In this document: positions 15,789-30,058 of the stretch, in pieces | Numbering within the stretch: the stretch's first letter is position 1 | Layout: each line of letters opens with the position of its first letter | From: Microbispora sp. H13382 | Lineage (GTDB): Bacteria > Actinomycetota > Actinomycetes > Streptosporangiales > Streptosporangiaceae | DNA length: 64,000 bases | Assembly (NCBI RefSeq): GCF_014161445.1 | Contig: NZ_JABBXA010000013.1 | Location: forward strand, 86,870 to 150,869 | Direction: 5' to 3' | Made by a program: the position numbers and the translations under genes | Notes under the pieces: generated by a model | Database searches by the model: none | Seen by the model: the letters and a program-made list of their open reading frames with translations, nothing else | Told to the model about the DNA's origin: nothing

Positions 15789-18251
15789 GTGGACGAGCCG
15801 GTGTACGACCCGCAGGCGCTGCAGGCCAAGTGGCTGCCGCGGTGGGAGGAGCTGAACCCCTTCGCGGCGGTCGAGGACCTCGCGGACACCAGGCCGCGCA
15901 AGTACATGCTCGACATGTTCCCCTACCCCTCCGGCGACCTCCACATGGGGCACGGCGAGGTCTTCGCGATCGGCGACGTCGTCGCGCGTTACTGGTTCCA
16001 GAAGGGCTACAACGTCCTGCACCCGATCGGGTGGGACTCCTTCGGCCTGCCGGCGGAGAACGCGGCCATCAAGCGCAACGCGCACCCCGCCGAGTGGACG
16101 TACACCAACATCGACACCCAGGCGAACTCGTTCAAGCGGTACGCGATCTCCTTCGACTGGTCGCGGCGCCTGCACACCAGCGACCCGGAGTACTTCCACT
16201 GGAACCAGTGGCTGTTCACCCGCTTCTACGAGCGGGGCCTGGCCTACCGCAAGGGCGGACTGGTCAACTGGTGTCCGCAGGACCAGACCGTGCTCGCCAA
16301 CGAGCAGGTCGTGGCGGGCAAGTGCGAGCGGTGCGGGGCCGACGTGGTCCGCCGCGAGCTGACGCAGTGGTACTTCAAGATCACTGACTACGCCGACCGG
16401 CTGCTCGACGACATGGCGCAGATCGAGGGCGGCTGGCCCGAGCGCATCCTCACCATGCAGCGCAACTGGATCGGCCGCTCCACCGGCGCCGACGTCCAGT
16501 TCCGCATCGAGGGCCGCGACGAGCCGGTCACCGTCTACACCACCCGCCCCGACACGCTGTACGGCGCGACGTTCTTCGTCGTGGCGGCCGACGCCCCGCT
16601 GGCGGAGGAGATCTGCACCCCCGAGCAGGCGGAGGCGCTGGCCGCCTACCGCGCCGAGGTCGCCAAGCTCTCCGACATCGAGCGGCTGTCCACGGAGAAG
16701 GAGAAGACCGGCGTCTTCCTGGGCACGCACGCGATCAACCCGGTCAACGGGGAGCGCATCCCGGTCTGGGCGGCCGACTACGTGCTGTCCGACTACGGCC
16801 ACGGCGCGATCATGGCGGTGCCCGCGCACGACCAGCGCGACCTCGACTTCGCGCGGAAGTTCGGCCTGCCGGTCAAGGTCGTCGTGCACACCGGCCTGGC
16901 CGACCCGGGCGAGACCGGCGTCGCCACCCCCGGCGAGGGCACCCTGGTCAACTCCGGCCCGCTGGACGGGCTGACGAAGACCGACGCGATCCAGAAGATC
17001 ATCGAGGTCCTGGAGGAGCGCGGCACCGGCAAGGCCGCGGTCAACTTCCGGCTGCGCGACTGGCTGCTGTCGCGGCAGCGGTTCTGGGGCACCCCGATCC
17101 CGATCATCCACTGTGTGGACTGCGGCGAGGTCCCGGTGGCGGACGACCAGCTCCCGGTCACGCTGCCCGATCTGCGCGGCGCGGCGCTGAAGCCGAAGGG
17201 CGTCTCGCCGCTGGCCGCGGCCACGGAGTGGGTCAACGTCGAGTGTCCCAAGTGTGGCGGCCCCGCCCAGCGGGACACCGACACGATGGACACGTTCGTC
17301 GACTCGTCGTGGTACTTCCTGCGTTACTGCGACCCGCACTACGAAGGCGGGCCGTTCGACGTCGAGAAGGTCGGCCTGTGGGGCCCGATCGACCAGTACG
17401 TCGGCGGCGTCGAGCACGCGGTGCTCCACCTGCTGTACTCGAGGTTCTTCACCAAGGTCCTGCACGACATGGGCCTGGTGAGCTTCACCGAGCCGTTCCT
17501 GCGTCTGCTCAATCAGGGTCAGGTCATCAACCGGGGCAAGGCGATGTCGAAGTCGCTGGGCAACGGCGTGGACCTGGGCCAGCAGATCGACGCCTTCGGG
17601 GTGGACGCCGTCCGGCTGACGATGATCTTCGCCGGGCCGCCGGAGGACGACATCGACTGGGCCGACGTCTCGCCCGCCGCGTCCCAGAAGTTCCTGGCCC
17701 GCGCGTTCCGCGTGATGGCCGAGGCCGGTGCGGCGTCCGCCCCGGGGGCCGACTTCTCCGGCGGCGACGTCGAGCTGCGCAAGGTCACCCACCGGACCAT
17801 CGACGAGGTGACCAAGCTCGTCGAGAGCTACCGGTTCAACGTCGCGGTGGCCCGCATGATGGAGCTGACCTCGGCCGCCCGCCGGGCGATCGACGCCGGT
17901 CCCGGCGCGGCCGACCCGGCCGTCCGCGAGGCCGCCGAGACCCTGGCGATCATGCTGTCGCTGGTCGCGCCGTACGCCGCGGAGGAGGGCTGGGAGCGGC
18001 TCGGGCACGCGCCGTCGGTCGCCACGGCCGGCTGGCCCGAGGCCGACCCGGCGCTGCTGGTCCAGGAGTCGGTCACGGCCGTGGTCCAGGTGGCGGGCAA
18101 GGTCCGCGACCGGCTGGAGGTCTCCCCGGACATCACCGAGGCCGACCTGCAGGCCCTGGCCCTGGCGTCGGACAAGGTCCGGCCCTACCTCGACGGCGAG
18201 CCGCGCAAGGTGATCGTGCGGGCGCCGAAGCTCGTCAACATCGTCCCGTAA
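15789..18251 (+). CDS. leuS: Leucine-tRNA ligase, short form
   Basis: This class I synthetase of about 820 residues charges tRNA-Leu. The HIGH-type motif is HMGH near residues 52-55, following [18 protein letters not shown] lies near 584-589. Between them are the zinc-like CERCG and CPKCG pairs, the CP1 editing domain ([12 protein letters not shown]) and [20 protein letters not shown] start at GTG 15789 (MDEPVYDPQ) fits GAGGAG five bases upstream; GTG 15759 or 15783 are alternatives. Streptomyces and mycobacterial LeuRS are nearer 960-970 residues, so this protein is of the shorter bacterial type. It ends before a strong hairpin terminator. Confidence 0.95.
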   Translation: MDEPVYDPQALQAKWLPRWEELNPFAAVEDLADTRPRKYMLDMFPYPSGDLHMGHGEVFAIGDVVARYWFQKGYNVLHPIGWDSFGLPAENAAIKRNAHPAEWTYTNIDTQANSFKRYAISFDWSRRLHTSDPEYFHWNQWLFTRFYERGLAYRKGGLVNWCPQDQTVLANEQVVAGKCERCGADVVRRELTQWYFKITDYADRLLDDMAQIEGGWPERILTMQRNWIGRSTGADVQFRIEGRDEPVTVYTTRPDTLYGATFFVVAADAPLAEEICTPEQAEALAAYRAEVAKLSDIERLSTEKEKTGVFLGTHAINPVNGERIPVWAADYVLSDYGHGAIMAVPAHDQRDLDFARKFGLPVKVVVHTGLADPGETGVATPGEGTLVNSGPLDGLTKTDAIQKIIEVLEERGTGKAAVNFRLRDWLLSRQRFWGTPIPIIHCVDCGEVPVADDQLPVTLPDLRGAALKPKGVSPLAAATEWVNVECPKCGGPAQRDTDTMDTFVDSSWYFLRYCDPHYEGGPFDVEKVGLWGPIDQYVGGVEHAVLHLLYSRFFTKVLHDMGLVSFTEPFLRLLNQGQVINRGKAMSKSLGNGVDLGQQIDAFGVDAVRLTMIFAGPPEDDIDWADVSPAASQKFLARAFRVMAEAGAASAPGADFSGGDVELRKVTHRTIDEVTKLVESYRFNVAVARMMELTSAARRAIDAGPGAADPAVREAAETLAIMLSLVAPYAAEEGWERLGHAPSVATAGWPEADPALLVQESVTAVVQVAGKVRDRLEVSPDITEADLQALALASDKVRPYLDGEPRKVIVRAPKLVNIVP

Positions 18252-18265
18252 GGGGTGACCCCGGC

Positions 18266-18303
18266 TCCGCCGTACCGTGAACGCACCTGTCCGGTACGGC
18301 GGA
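18266..18303 (+). terminator. Hairpin terminator after leuS
   Basis: A perfect 12-bp stem (TCCGCCGTACCG with CGGTACGGCGGA) and a 14-base loop lie 14 bases after the leuS stop. No T-run follows, as is usual in high-GC actinobacteria. Confidence 0.7.
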
Positions 18304-18332
18304 ACCGTCGCCATTCGGCATAGGGTGCCGAT

Positions 18333-21300
18333 GTGGCGAATGGTGCGTACTTGAGATACCCCCACCTGAACGGCGACCTCCTCACCTTCGTGGCGGACGA
18401 CGACGTCTGGCTGGCACCCACGGGCGGCGGCAGGGCGTGGCGGTTCACGGCCGACCGGGTCCCGGTCTCCCATCCCCGGTTCTCCTCCGACGGCACGCGT
18501 ATCGCGTGGACGAGCACCCGCGAGGGCGATCCCGAGGTGTTCGCCGCCGATCTGGACGGCGGCGAGGGCGAGCGGCTCACGCACTGGGGCAACGCCATGA
18601 CGGGCGTGCGCGGCTGGACCGAGGACGGGAACGTGCTGGCCGTCACCGCGGCGGGCCACGGCTCACGGTCCCGGCAGTGGGCCCACGCGGTCCCGCTGGA
18701 CGGCGGCCCGGCGACGGCTCTGCCGTACGGCAGGGTCAGCGAGGCCGCGGTCAGCGGCCGCAGGGTGGCGACCGTCTCGGCGGTGTGGCGCGAGCCGTCG
18801 CAGTGGAAGCGTTACCGCGGCGGCACCGCGGCCAAGATCTGGGTGGACGCCACGGGAGACGGCGAGTTCAGCCGCCTGTTCGCCGGCGATCCCGCGCAGC
18901 ACTGGTCGGTCATGTGGGTGGGCGAGCGCCTGGCCTTCCTCGCCGACACCGACGGCGACGGCAACCTGTACTCCTGCCTGCCGGACGGCTCGGACCTGCG
19001 GCAGCACACCACGCACCGCGGCTTCTACGCGCGCCACGCCGCGACGGACGGCTCCCGCGTCGTCTACGGCTTCGGCGGAGACCTGTGGCTGCTGGAGAGC
19101 CTGGACGCCGAGCCGTACAGGCTGGACGTCACCCTGAGCGGGCCGCGCCCGGCCAGGGCCAGGCGGCCGGCGCCGAACAAGGTCGGCGGCTTCGCGCCGG
19201 ACCGCACCGGACGGGCCAGCGCGGTGGAGATCCGCGGCACCGCCCACTGGCTGACCCACCGCGACGGCCCCGCGGGCGTGCTGCGCGCGGAGCCCGGCGT
19301 CCGGGTACGGCTGCCGCGGCCCCTCGACGACACCGGCCGGGCCGTCTGGGTGTCGGACGCCTCCGGCGAGGACGCGCTGGAGATCGGAACGCCCGGCGGT
19401 GAGATCCGCACCCTGGCCGCCGGGCAGCTCGGCCGGGTGCTCGACCTGGCCGCCGCGCCGGACGGCAAGCACGCCGCGGTCGCCACCCACGACGGGCGGC
19501 TCCTCGTGGTGGACCTCGACTTCGGGAACGTCCGCGAGCTGGACCGCACCACCCACGGCGACGTACGGCACCTGGCCTTCTCGCCGGACTCGGCCTGGCT
19601 GGCGTGGGCGCACGCCTACCAGCCCTGGCGCTGCCACCTGAAGCTCGCCCGCGTGGACGGCAGCACCGCGATCGAGGTGACGCCGCCGCGGTTCAACGAC
19701 TACAACCCTTCCTTCACCAGGGACGGCAAGTATCTGGCCTTCCTGTCGGACCGCACGTTCAACCCGGTCTACGACAGTCACGTCTTCGACCTGTCCTTCC
19801 CCGCCAGCTGCCGCCCGTACCTGGTGCCGCTCAAGGCCACCACGCCCTCGCCGTTCGACCCCTCGCCGGCGGGCCGCGGCTTCAACGGGGAGGACGACGC
19901 CGGTGCGGACGCCAAGCGCCCCCGGAACGCCGAGAACGACGGCAAGCCGGGCCCGCCGCCGGTGACGGAGGTGGACGCCGACGGGCTGGCGGCGCGGATC
20001 GTGCCCGTGCCGGTGCCCGCCGCCACCTACTCCAACCTGCGTGCGGCCAAGGACGGCCTGCTGTGGCTGCGCCACCCGCTCGGCGGCCAGCTCGGCGACG
20101 GCACCGACCCAGGCGAGCCGGTCCTGGAACGCTACGACCTGGTCAGGCGCAAGCTCGGCGAGCTCTGCGGGGAGTTCGGGGCCTTCGAGGTCAGCGGCGA
20201 CGGCACGCGCCTGGTGGCCACCGGCGGGCACGACCTGCGGACCCGTGCCACCGGAGAGGACGACGAGGTCGTCACCATCGACCTGGACCGGGTGGTCGTG
20301 ACCGTCGACCCGGTCGCCGAGTGGCGGCAGGCGTACAACGAGGCCGGGCGGCTCATGCGCGACCACTTCTGGCGCGCGGACATGAACGGCGTGGACTGGC
20401 CGGGCACGCTCGACCGCTACGCGCCCCTCGTGGAGCGGTTAGGCGCCTACTCCGAGCTGATCGACCTGCTCTGGGAGGTGCAGGGCGAGCTGGCCACATC
20501 CCACGCCTACGCACGGCCGGGCGGCGGCGCCCGCGATCCCCGGCGCCGCCAGGGCCTGCTCGGCGCCGACCTGGCCCGGGACGAGAACGGGGTGTGGCGG
20601 ATCAGCCGAGTTCTGCCGGGGGAGTCCTCCGACCACGAGGCGCGCTCGCCGCTGCTCGCGCCCGGCGTCGCCGTCCGGGAGGGCGACGCGATCGTGGCTG
20701 TGGGCGGGCGCCCGGTCGACCCGGTCCGCGGGCCGCTGGCACTGCTGTCCGGTACGGCGGGGCGGCCGGTGGAGCTGTCCGTCCAGCCCGGCTCCGGCGG
20801 CGAGACCCGCCGGGTCGTCGTCACGCCCATCGCCGACGAGACGCAGCTGCGCTACCACGACTGGGTGGCCGGGCGGCGGGCGTTCGTGCGTGAGGCGTCG
20901 GGCGGGCGGCTCGGCTACCTGCACGTGCCGGACATGATGTCGGCCGGGTGGGCGCAGTTCCACCGGGATCTGCATGCCGAGATGGGCTTCGACGGGCTCG
21001 TCGTGGACGTGCGTGACAACGGCGGCGGGCACGTGTCCGAGCTGGTGCTGGAGAAGCTGCAGCGGCGGGTGACCGGGTGGTCGCTGGCCCGGGGGTACGA
21101 GCCGGCGCGCTACCCGGAGGACGCGCCCCGCGGGCCGGTCGTGGCCGTCACGGACGAGTTCGCCGGGTCGGACGGGGACATCGTCAGCGCCGGGATCAAG
21201 AACCGCGGCATCGGGCCGCTCGTGGGCACGCGGACCTGGGGCGGCGTGATCGGCATCGACTCGCGGTACTCGCTCGTGGACGGGACCGTCGTCACGCAGC

Positions 21301-21500
21301 CGCGGTACTCGTTCTGGCTGGAAGGCGAGGGGTGGGGCGTCGAGAATCACGGCGTCGACCCGGACGTCGAGGTCGTCATGACCCCGCAGGACCTGGTGGC
21401 CGGGCGGGATCCGCAGCTGGCGCGGGCGGTGGAGCTGGCCCTGGCGGCGCTGGAGGAGAGGCCTCCGGCGACCCCGCCGGAGGTGCCGCCGCTGCGGTGA
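18333..21500 (+). CDS. Tricorn-protease-like S41 peptidase
   Basis: The 1055-residue protein has the tricorn layout. N-terminal six- and seven-bladed propeller repeats (residues about 1-640, with GTRIAWTSTREGDPEVF-type strands) are followed by a PDZ domain near 760-850 and a C-terminal S41 catalytic core. The Ser-His pair in ELATSHAYARPGG (near 725) and the catalytic Ser in DEFAGSDGDIVSAG (near 946) are present. A Glu in GVENHGVDPDVEV completes the tricorn tetrad. The enzyme would trim proteasome-released peptides in the cytoplasm; no signal peptide is seen. It starts at GTG 18333 with a weak ribosome site. It is monocistronic. Confidence 0.92.
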   Translation: MANGAYLRYPHLNGDLLTFVADDDVWLAPTGGGRAWRFTADRVPVSHPRFSSDGTRIAWTSTREGDPEVFAADLDGGEGERLTHWGNAMTGVRGWTEDGNVLAVTAAGHGSRSRQWAHAVPLDGGPATALPYGRVSEAAVSGRRVATVSAVWREPSQWKRYRGGTAAKIWVDATGDGEFSRLFAGDPAQHWSVMWVGERLAFLADTDGDGNLYSCLPDGSDLRQHTTHRGFYARHAATDGSRVVYGFGGDLWLLESLDAEPYRLDVTLSGPRPARARRPAPNKVGGFAPDRTGRASAVEIRGTAHWLTHRDGPAGVLRAEPGVRVRLPRPLDDTGRAVWVSDASGEDALEIGTPGGEIRTLAAGQLGRVLDLAAAPDGKHAAVATHDGRLLVVDLDFGNVRELDRTTHGDVRHLAFSPDSAWLAWAHAYQPWRCHLKLARVDGSTAIEVTPPRFNDYNPSFTRDGKYLAFLSDRTFNPVYDSHVFDLSFPASCRPYLVPLKATTPSPFDPSPAGRGFNGEDDAGADAKRPRNAENDGKPGPPPVTEVDADGLAARIVPVPVPAATYSNLRAAKDGLLWLRHPLGGQLGDGTDPGEPVLERYDLVRRKLGELCGEFGAFEVSGDGTRLVATGGHDLRTRATGEDDEVVTIDLDRVVVTVDPVAEWRQAYNEAGRLMRDHFWRADMNGVDWPGTLDRYAPLVERLGAYSELIDLLWEVQGELATSHAYARPGGGARDPRRRQGLLGADLARDENGVWRISRVLPGESSDHEARSPLLAPGVAVREGDAIVAVGGRPVDPVRGPLALLSGTAGRPVELSVQPGSGGETRRVVVTPIADETQLRYHDWVAGRRAFVREASGGRLGYLHVPDMMSAGWAQFHRDLHAEMGFDGLVVDVRDNGGGHVSELVLEKLQRRVTGWSLARGYEPARYPEDAPRGPVVAVTDEFAGSDGDIVSAGIKNRGIGPLVGTRTWGGVIGIDSRYSLVDGTVVTQPRYSFWLEGEGWGVENHGVDPDVEVVMTPQDLVAGRDPQLARAVELALAALEERPPATPPEVPPLR

Positions 21501-21602
21501 CCCCGGGGACGTTGACGATCGGCCAGCCCAGCGGACAAAATTACGCCCGAGCCACAAACAAGTCATAGAGAAGTAGGCGTGCGGTCAGGGCATGCCGCGA
21601 CC

Positions 21603-21622
21603 ACCACCGCTCCGGCGGTGGT
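21603..21622. terminator. Hairpin between tricorn-like gene and GH5 cellulase
   Basis: ACCACCGC and GCGGTGGT form a perfect 8-bp stem with a four-base loop, about 100 bases after the protease stop and 60 before the cellulase start. It could end the upstream transcript or lie in the cellulase leader. No T-run is present. Confidence 0.4.
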
Positions 21623-21639
21623 CTGGGGTGCGCGCCTGA

Positions 21640-23340
<1,701 letters not shown>

Positions 23341-23349
23341 GCGGGCGCG

Positions 23350-24453
23350 TCACGTCAGCGCGGCGGCGATCCTGGACAGGATCTCCTCCAGGATCGCCTC
23401 CGATGTCGCGAAGTTGAGGCGGGCGAAGGTGTCGCCGCCTCCGTAGTTCGGGCCCGGGTTGAGTTTGACCCGGGCCTCCCGCTCCAGGAAACGCGCCGCG
23501 TCGGGCACGCCGAAGTCGAGCCATGCGAGATAGGTGGCCTCGGGCATGCGGTAGCCGACCGACGGGAGCCGCTCGGCGATGCGCCTGCGGTTGCGGTCCA
23601 GGATCGCCAGCACCTCCTCCAGCCACGCGTCGCCGTGCCGCCACGCGGCCACCGTGGCCTCAACGCCGAGGACACTGGGCGCCCCGTAGATGTGGGCGGG
23701 CTGGCGGCCGAGCGCGTCCCTGACGTCCTTCGCACCGATGTGGGCCACCGAGCAGTGCAGGCCGCCCATGTTGAAGGCCTTGCTGGCGGAGGTCAGCGTG
23801 ACCGTGCGCTCGGGGAGGACCGTGGCGAACGGGATGTGGCGGGCCGGGGCGTACGTCAGGTCGGCGTGGATCTCGTCGGCGATCACGAGCGTGCCGTGCC
23901 GGTCGGCGTACGCGGCGACCGCCTCGAGCTCCTCACGGGTGAACGAGCGGCCCGACGGGTTCTGCGGGTTGACCAGCAGGAGCACCCGGACGGGCTCGCC
24001 CGGGACCTCGAACCTGCCGTCGGCCGTCAGCGGCATGGGCACCAGGCGGCGGTTCATCCCGGTGATGGTGGCGAGGAAGGGGTCGTAGGCCGGAACGTGC
24101 AGCGCCACGGCGTCGCCGGGGTCGGTCATGACGTGCAGCAGCACCTGGAGGGCCTGGTTGAGGTCGGTGTAGGACCGCACGCGGGCCGGATCGGCTCGCC
24201 AGCCGTACCGCGCTTCCATGCGCTCGGCGAACGCCTCCGCCAGGGGCCCGGCGGTCGGCTCGTCCAGCCAGGCGGGATAGCCGAGATCTGTCGCGGCGCG
24301 TCTCGCGATGGCCTCCGTGACCGCCTCGGGCACGGGGAAGTCCATGTCGGCGACCCAGGCGGGGATGACGCCGGACGCGGCGTGGGCCCATTTGATTCCG
24401 TCACGGCGGCGGGCCGCATCCAGGGACAGCGAGTCGAGTTTCATCCGACTCAC
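23350..24453 (-). CDS. PatB/MalY-type PLP-dependent C-S lyase or aminotransferase
   Basis: The 367-residue fold-type I enzyme resembles cystathionine beta-lyase of the PatB/MalY branch. WVADMDFPVP at the N-terminus is the branch signature. LLVNPQNPSGRSF and the schiff-base Lys in LTSASKAFNMGG follow, with the carboxylate-binding Arg near the C-terminus in DTFARLNFA. It would cleave cystathionine or related cysteine S-conjugates, or act as an aminotransferase. A GTG at 24453 or the ATG nine bases on can start it. It is a single gene between the cellulase and lexA with no operon partner. Confidence 0.9.
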   Translation of the reverse strand: MSRMKLDSLSLDAARRRDGIKWAHAASGVIPAWVADMDFPVPEAVTEAIARRAATDLGYPAWLDEPTAGPLAEAFAERMEARYGWRADPARVRSYTDLNQALQVLLHVMTDPGDAVALHVPAYDPFLATITGMNRRLVPMPLTADGRFEVPGEPVRVLLLVNPQNPSGRSFTREELEAVAAYADRHGTLVIADEIHADLTYAPARHIPFATVLPERTVTLTSASKAFNMGGLHCSVAHIGAKDVRDALGRQPAHIYGAPSVLGVEATVAAWRHGDAWLEEVLAILDRNRRRIAERLPSVGYRMPEATYLAWLDFGVPDAARFLEREARVKLNPGPNYGGGDTFARLNFATSEAILEEILSRIAAALT

Positions 24454-24490
24454 CCTAATTGCCGATTAGCGACTACCGGAAAGGCGGTCG

Positions 24491-24526
24491 TCGCGCCCCG
24501 CGGTGCTGGGGTGCCGCGGGGCGCGA
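24491..24526 (-). terminator. lexA terminator hairpin
   Basis: A perfect 13-bp stem (TCGCGCCCCGCGG with CCGCGGGGCGCGA) and a 10-base loop start six bases beyond the lexA stop on its downstream side. The length and strength make it a convincing terminator despite the missing T-run. Confidence 0.75.
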
Positions 24527-24531
24527 CGCGG

Positions 24532-25245
24532 CTACAGCTTGCGCAGGACGGCCGTGACCTTGCCGAGCACGGTCGCCTCGTCACCGGGGATCGGCTCGTA
24601 GTTCGGGTTGTGGGGCACCAGCCACACGTGCCCGTCCTTGCGCTTGAACGTCTTCACGGTGGCCTCGCCGTCGATCATGGCGGCCACGATGTCGCCGTTG
24701 TCGGCGACCGGCTGCTGCCGCACCACGACCCAGTCGCCGTCGGCGATGGCGGCCTCGATCATCGAGTCGCCGGAGACCTGGAGCAGGAACAGCGTGCCCT
24801 CGCCCACGAGCTGCTTGGGCAGCGCGAACACGTCCTCGATGCTCTGCTCGGCGAGGATGGGACCGCCGGCGGCGATGCGGCCGACCAGCGGCACGTACGC
24901 GGCCGTCGGCCGGTTGAACCCGGCCTCCTCCTCGGTGGTGGCGTCCGGATCCACCCACAGCACCGGTTCTCCGGGCAGCCGGACCTCCAGGGCACGGGGG
25001 CGGTGCGGGTCACGCCGGAGGTAGCCCTTACGCTGGAGCGCCGTGAGCTGGTGCGACACGCTGGAGGTGCTCGTCAGCTGTACTGCCTCCCCGATCTCCC
25101 GCATGGACGGCGGATAGCCGCGCTGCTGGACCGAGTCGCGGATCACCTCGAGGATCTTCCGCTGCCTGGGGGTGAGGCCAAGCGAGTCGCGCCTGCGAAC
25201 CGCGAGGTCGCTGACGCCATCCGCTTGCTCACTACGGTCACCCAC
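24532..25245 (-). CDS. lexA: SOS repressor LexA
   Basis: From GTG 25245 (GAGGTGG upstream) the protein has 237 residues, the usual actinobacterial length; the frame reaching 25365 is too long. Residues 24-86 form the winged-helix domain ([41 protein letters not shown]). The self-cleavage Ala126-Gly127 bond lies in GRIAAGGP. The catalytic Ser161 is in [10 protein letters not shown] and Lys198 in [10 protein letters not shown]. It represses DNA-damage genes until RecA filament triggers self-cleavage. Two SOS-box-like sites lie upstream, so it is probably autoregulated. Confidence 0.97.
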   Translation of the reverse strand: MGDRSEQADGVSDLAVRRRDSLGLTPRQRKILEVIRDSVQQRGYPPSMREIGEAVQLTSTSSVSHQLTALQRKGYLRRDPHRPRALEVRLPGEPVLWVDPDATTEEEAGFNRPTAAYVPLVGRIAAGGPILAEQSIEDVFALPKQLVGEGTLFLLQVSGDSMIEAAIADGDWVVVRQQPVADNGDIVAAMIDGEATVKTFKRKDGHVWLVPHNPNYEPIPGDEATVLGKVTAVLRKL

Positions 25246-25312
25246 GATGCCACCTCTCAATCCGTGTTCCTCATGTCGCACAGAGCGACCGTACCGCGAT
25301 TCAAGATCACCG

Positions 25313-25328
25313 TCAAACAATTGTTCGA
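25313..25328. promoter_or_regulatory. SOS box (LexA site) proximal to lexA
   Basis: TCAAACAATTGTTCGA matches the actinobacterial LexA consensus TCGAAC-N4-GTTCGA at 11 of 12 defined bases. It lies 68 bases before the lexA start and would mediate autorepression. Confidence 0.75.
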
Positions 25329-25380
25329 TATCCAGCGAAATCGCCGATCTCGCCGTCCACATCATCGTACGGGAGTTCGA

Positions 25381-25396
25381 TCGATCCCGTGTTCGA
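25381..25396. promoter_or_regulatory. Second SOS box in the lexA-nrdR intergenic region
   Basis: TCGATCCCGTGTTCGA also matches TCGAAC-N4-GTTCGA at 11 of 12 defined bases. It lies 68 bases from the first site (centre to centre), toward nrdR. It could support cooperative repression of lexA or reach the divergent promoter. Confidence 0.7.
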
Positions 25397-25569
25397 TTTA
25401 CCCGATCTTCCAGGGTCGATGTACGTCCAGGTCAGAGCCCCGCGGAAATCGCGGAGGAAAAGCGCCGTAAAGGGTCTGTTCCGCGGCCGGCGGGGCAGGT
25501 GATGCGGCCGTGACCGGAGGTGCGACACGCGCGCCGAACAGGCACTTCCCCTCCCTGGGCCGCTTCGAC

Positions 25570-25598
25570 TTGCGTTCAAGGTCGGGCACTTCTACGGT
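25570..25598 (+). promoter_or_regulatory. Candidate promoter of nrdR-nrdJ
   Basis: TTGCGT (25570-25575) and TACGGT (25593-25598) are separated by exactly 17 bases. The predicted transcription start near 25605 falls on the first NrdR box, which fits repression. Confidence 0.6.
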
Positions 25599-25602
25599 TG
25601 GA

Positions 25603-25650
25603 CCACAATATCTAGTAGTCACATCGGTGTAAGTTCACCACACCTTGTGT
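25603..25650. promoter_or_regulatory. Tandem NrdR boxes
   Basis: Box 1 (25603-25618, CCACAATATCTAGTAG) and box 2 (25635-25650, TCACCACACCTTGTGT) match the NrdR palindrome ACACwATATATwGTGT at 12 and 11 of 16 positions. Their centres are 32 bases apart, three helical turns, the spacing known for NrdR. They lie between the promoter and the nrdR start, giving autoregulation plus control of nrdJ. Confidence 0.65.
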
Positions 25651-25679
25651 TCGGGATGGGCGTTCAGGGAGGCGATGGA

Positions 25680-26144
25680 GTGCACTGTCCGTTCTGTCGC
25701 AACCCGGACACGCGGGTCGTGGACAGCCGCGCCGCCGAGGACGGGGCGGCGATCCGTCGCCGGCGCACCTGTCCCGAATGCGGGCGCAGGTTCACCACCC
25801 AGGAGACGGTGCTGCTGATGGTGAGCAAGCGCAGCGGGGTCACCGAGCCGTTCTCCCGGGAGAAGGTCGTCGCCGGCGTGCGGCGGGCCTGCCAGGGACG
25901 CCCGGTCAGCGAGGACTCCCTCGCCCAGCTCGGGCAGCGGGTCGAGGAGAGCATCCGGGGCACCGGCGCGGCCGAGATCGCCTCCCACGAGGTGGGCCTG
26001 GCCATCCTCGGTCCGCTCCGCGACCTCGACGAGGTGGCGTACCTGCGCTTCGCGTCGGTCTACCGCAGCTTCGAGACGCTGGCGGACTTCGAGGCGGAGA
26101 TCGAGCGGCTCCGCGCGGCCCACGGCCCGGGGGGCGAGGAGTAG
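25680..26144 (+). CDS. nrdR: Ribonucleotide reductase repressor NrdR
   Basis: From GTG 25680, with AGGGAGG seven bases before it, the protein has 154 residues. A zinc ribbon is formed by Cys3, Cys6, Cys31 and Cys34 (HCPFC and CPECGRR). An ATP-cone follows (residues about 49-139), with the start [20 protein letters not shown]. NrdR binds ATP/dATP and represses ribonucleotide reductase genes. The upstream in-frame ATG at 25647 would place the start inside the second NrdR box and is less likely. It is the first gene of an operon with nrdJ. Confidence 0.96.
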   Translation: MHCPFCRNPDTRVVDSRAAEDGAAIRRRRTCPECGRRFTTQETVLLMVSKRSGVTEPFSREKVVAGVRRACQGRPVSEDSLAQLGQRVEESIRGTGAAEIASHEVGLAILGPLRDLDEVAYLRFASVYRSFETLADFEAEIERLRAAHGPGGEE

Positions 26145-26264
26145 GCGCCTTCCGGGGGACCGGGACGAGGCGGGCGGCGGCGCGCGACGGCGCGGCGCGA
26201 CGATGTGGTTGTAACGAGCGTGGTCCGGAGAAGGGGCTCCATCGGGCCCTGGGAGGGGGAAGTC

Positions 26265-29177
<2,913 letters not shown>

Positions 29178-29201
29178 ACCGCTGTCTGAACGCCCCGTGA
29201 G

Positions 29202-29235
29202 CGAAGGGGGCCGGCGAGTGTGCCGGCCCCCTTCG
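29202..29235 (+). terminator. Strong terminator after nrdJ
   Basis: A perfect 14-bp stem (CGAAGGGGGCCGGC with GCCGGCCCCCTTCG) and six-base loop begin 24 bases after the nrdJ stop. A short T-containing stretch follows. Confidence 0.85.
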
Positions 29236-29345
29236 TATTCCTCCGTATTCCTCAGACCGTCGTGGCCGCGTGGTCCAGACGATCGGTGCTGCTCAAGAGT
29301 TCGCAGGCGGGAATGAGGACCGGGGGCGGGCGTGTTGCCGCAGCC

Positions 29346-29972
29346 ATGGTCATCGGATTCATCGGCAGCGGGAAGATCGGCGGCACCCTCGCGAAGCTGG
29401 CGGTCGACGCCGGGCACTCGGTGGTGCTGAGCAACTCCCGGGGGCCGCAGACGCTCTCCGAACTCGTCGCCCGGCTGGGCCCTGACGCACGCGCCGCCAC
29501 CGCGGCCTCGGCCGCGGAGGCGGGCGACATCGTGGTCGTCACGATCCCCTTCGGGCGGTATCGCGAGGTGCCGGTCGAGCCGCTGGACGGCAAAGTCGTG
29601 ATCGACACGAACAACTACTACTTCGAGCGGGACGGTCACTTCCCCGCGCTGGACGCGGGGGAGACCACCGACAGTGAGCTGCTCGCGGCGCACCTGCCGG
29701 GGTCGCGGGTCGTGAAGGCGTTCAACGCCATCAATTACGTCCATCTCGCCGAGCAGGGGCAGGCCGCCGGCACGGAGAACCGCCGGGCGCTGCCCATCGC
29801 GGGCGACGACGCCGAGGCCAAGAAGGCGGTCGCCGAGCTGATCGACTCCTTCGGCTTCGACGTGGTCGACGCCGGCCCGCTCGCGGAGGGGCGGCGGTTC
29901 CAGCGGGACAAGCCCGCCTACGGGCCGCGGCTCACCGCCGCCGAGCTGCGTGACGCCCTGAGCCGCGGCTGA
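29346..29972 (+). CDS. NADPH-dependent F420 reductase-like oxidoreductase
   Basis: From ATG 29346 the protein has 208 residues. The N-terminal Rossmann motif is GFIGSGKIGGTLAKLA. IVVVTIPFGRYREVPVEPL, DTNNYYFERDG and the conserved VKAFNAINYVHLAEQG place it in the NADPH:F420 oxidoreductase / NAD-binding group related to Fno. Actinomycetes use F420, so hydride transfer between NADPH and F420 is plausible. It could equally be a related dehydrogenase with another acceptor. It is monocistronic after the nrdJ terminator. The open frame upstream of the ATG covers the terminator and is not coding. Confidence 0.85.
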   Translation: MVIGFIGSGKIGGTLAKLAVDAGHSVVLSNSRGPQTLSELVARLGPDARAATAASAAEAGDIVVVTIPFGRYREVPVEPLDGKVVIDTNNYYFERDGHFPALDAGETTDSELLAAHLPGSRVVKAFNAINYVHLAEQGQAAGTENRRALPIAGDDAEAKKAVAELIDSFGFDVVDAGPLAEGRRFQRDKPAYGPRLTAAELRDALSRG

Positions 29973-30023
29973 CTCCGGGCGGCGCGGCGGCCCGGCGTCC
30001 GGCCGGGCCGCGCGGCGGCCCGA

Positions 30024-30058
30024 TCAGTCGGTCTCGATGGCGAGACGGTCGGTGAGCC
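30024..30058. repeat. 35-bp direct repeat, left copy
   Basis: This stretch matches 32380-32414 at 33 of 35 positions in the same orientation. The pair brackets the padR-MFS cassette. Similarity stops sharply on both sides. Confidence 0.8.

Noticed and set aside
15636-18659. A 1007-codon minus-strand frame opposite leuS
   Set aside because: Composition is Arg/Val/Leu/Asp-rich with no recognisable domain; leuS is certain on the other strand.
26145-26264. Cobalamin riboswitch before nrdJ
   Set aside because: The gap is only 120 bases and shows no B12-box-like conserved core. Control by NrdR explains the regulation.
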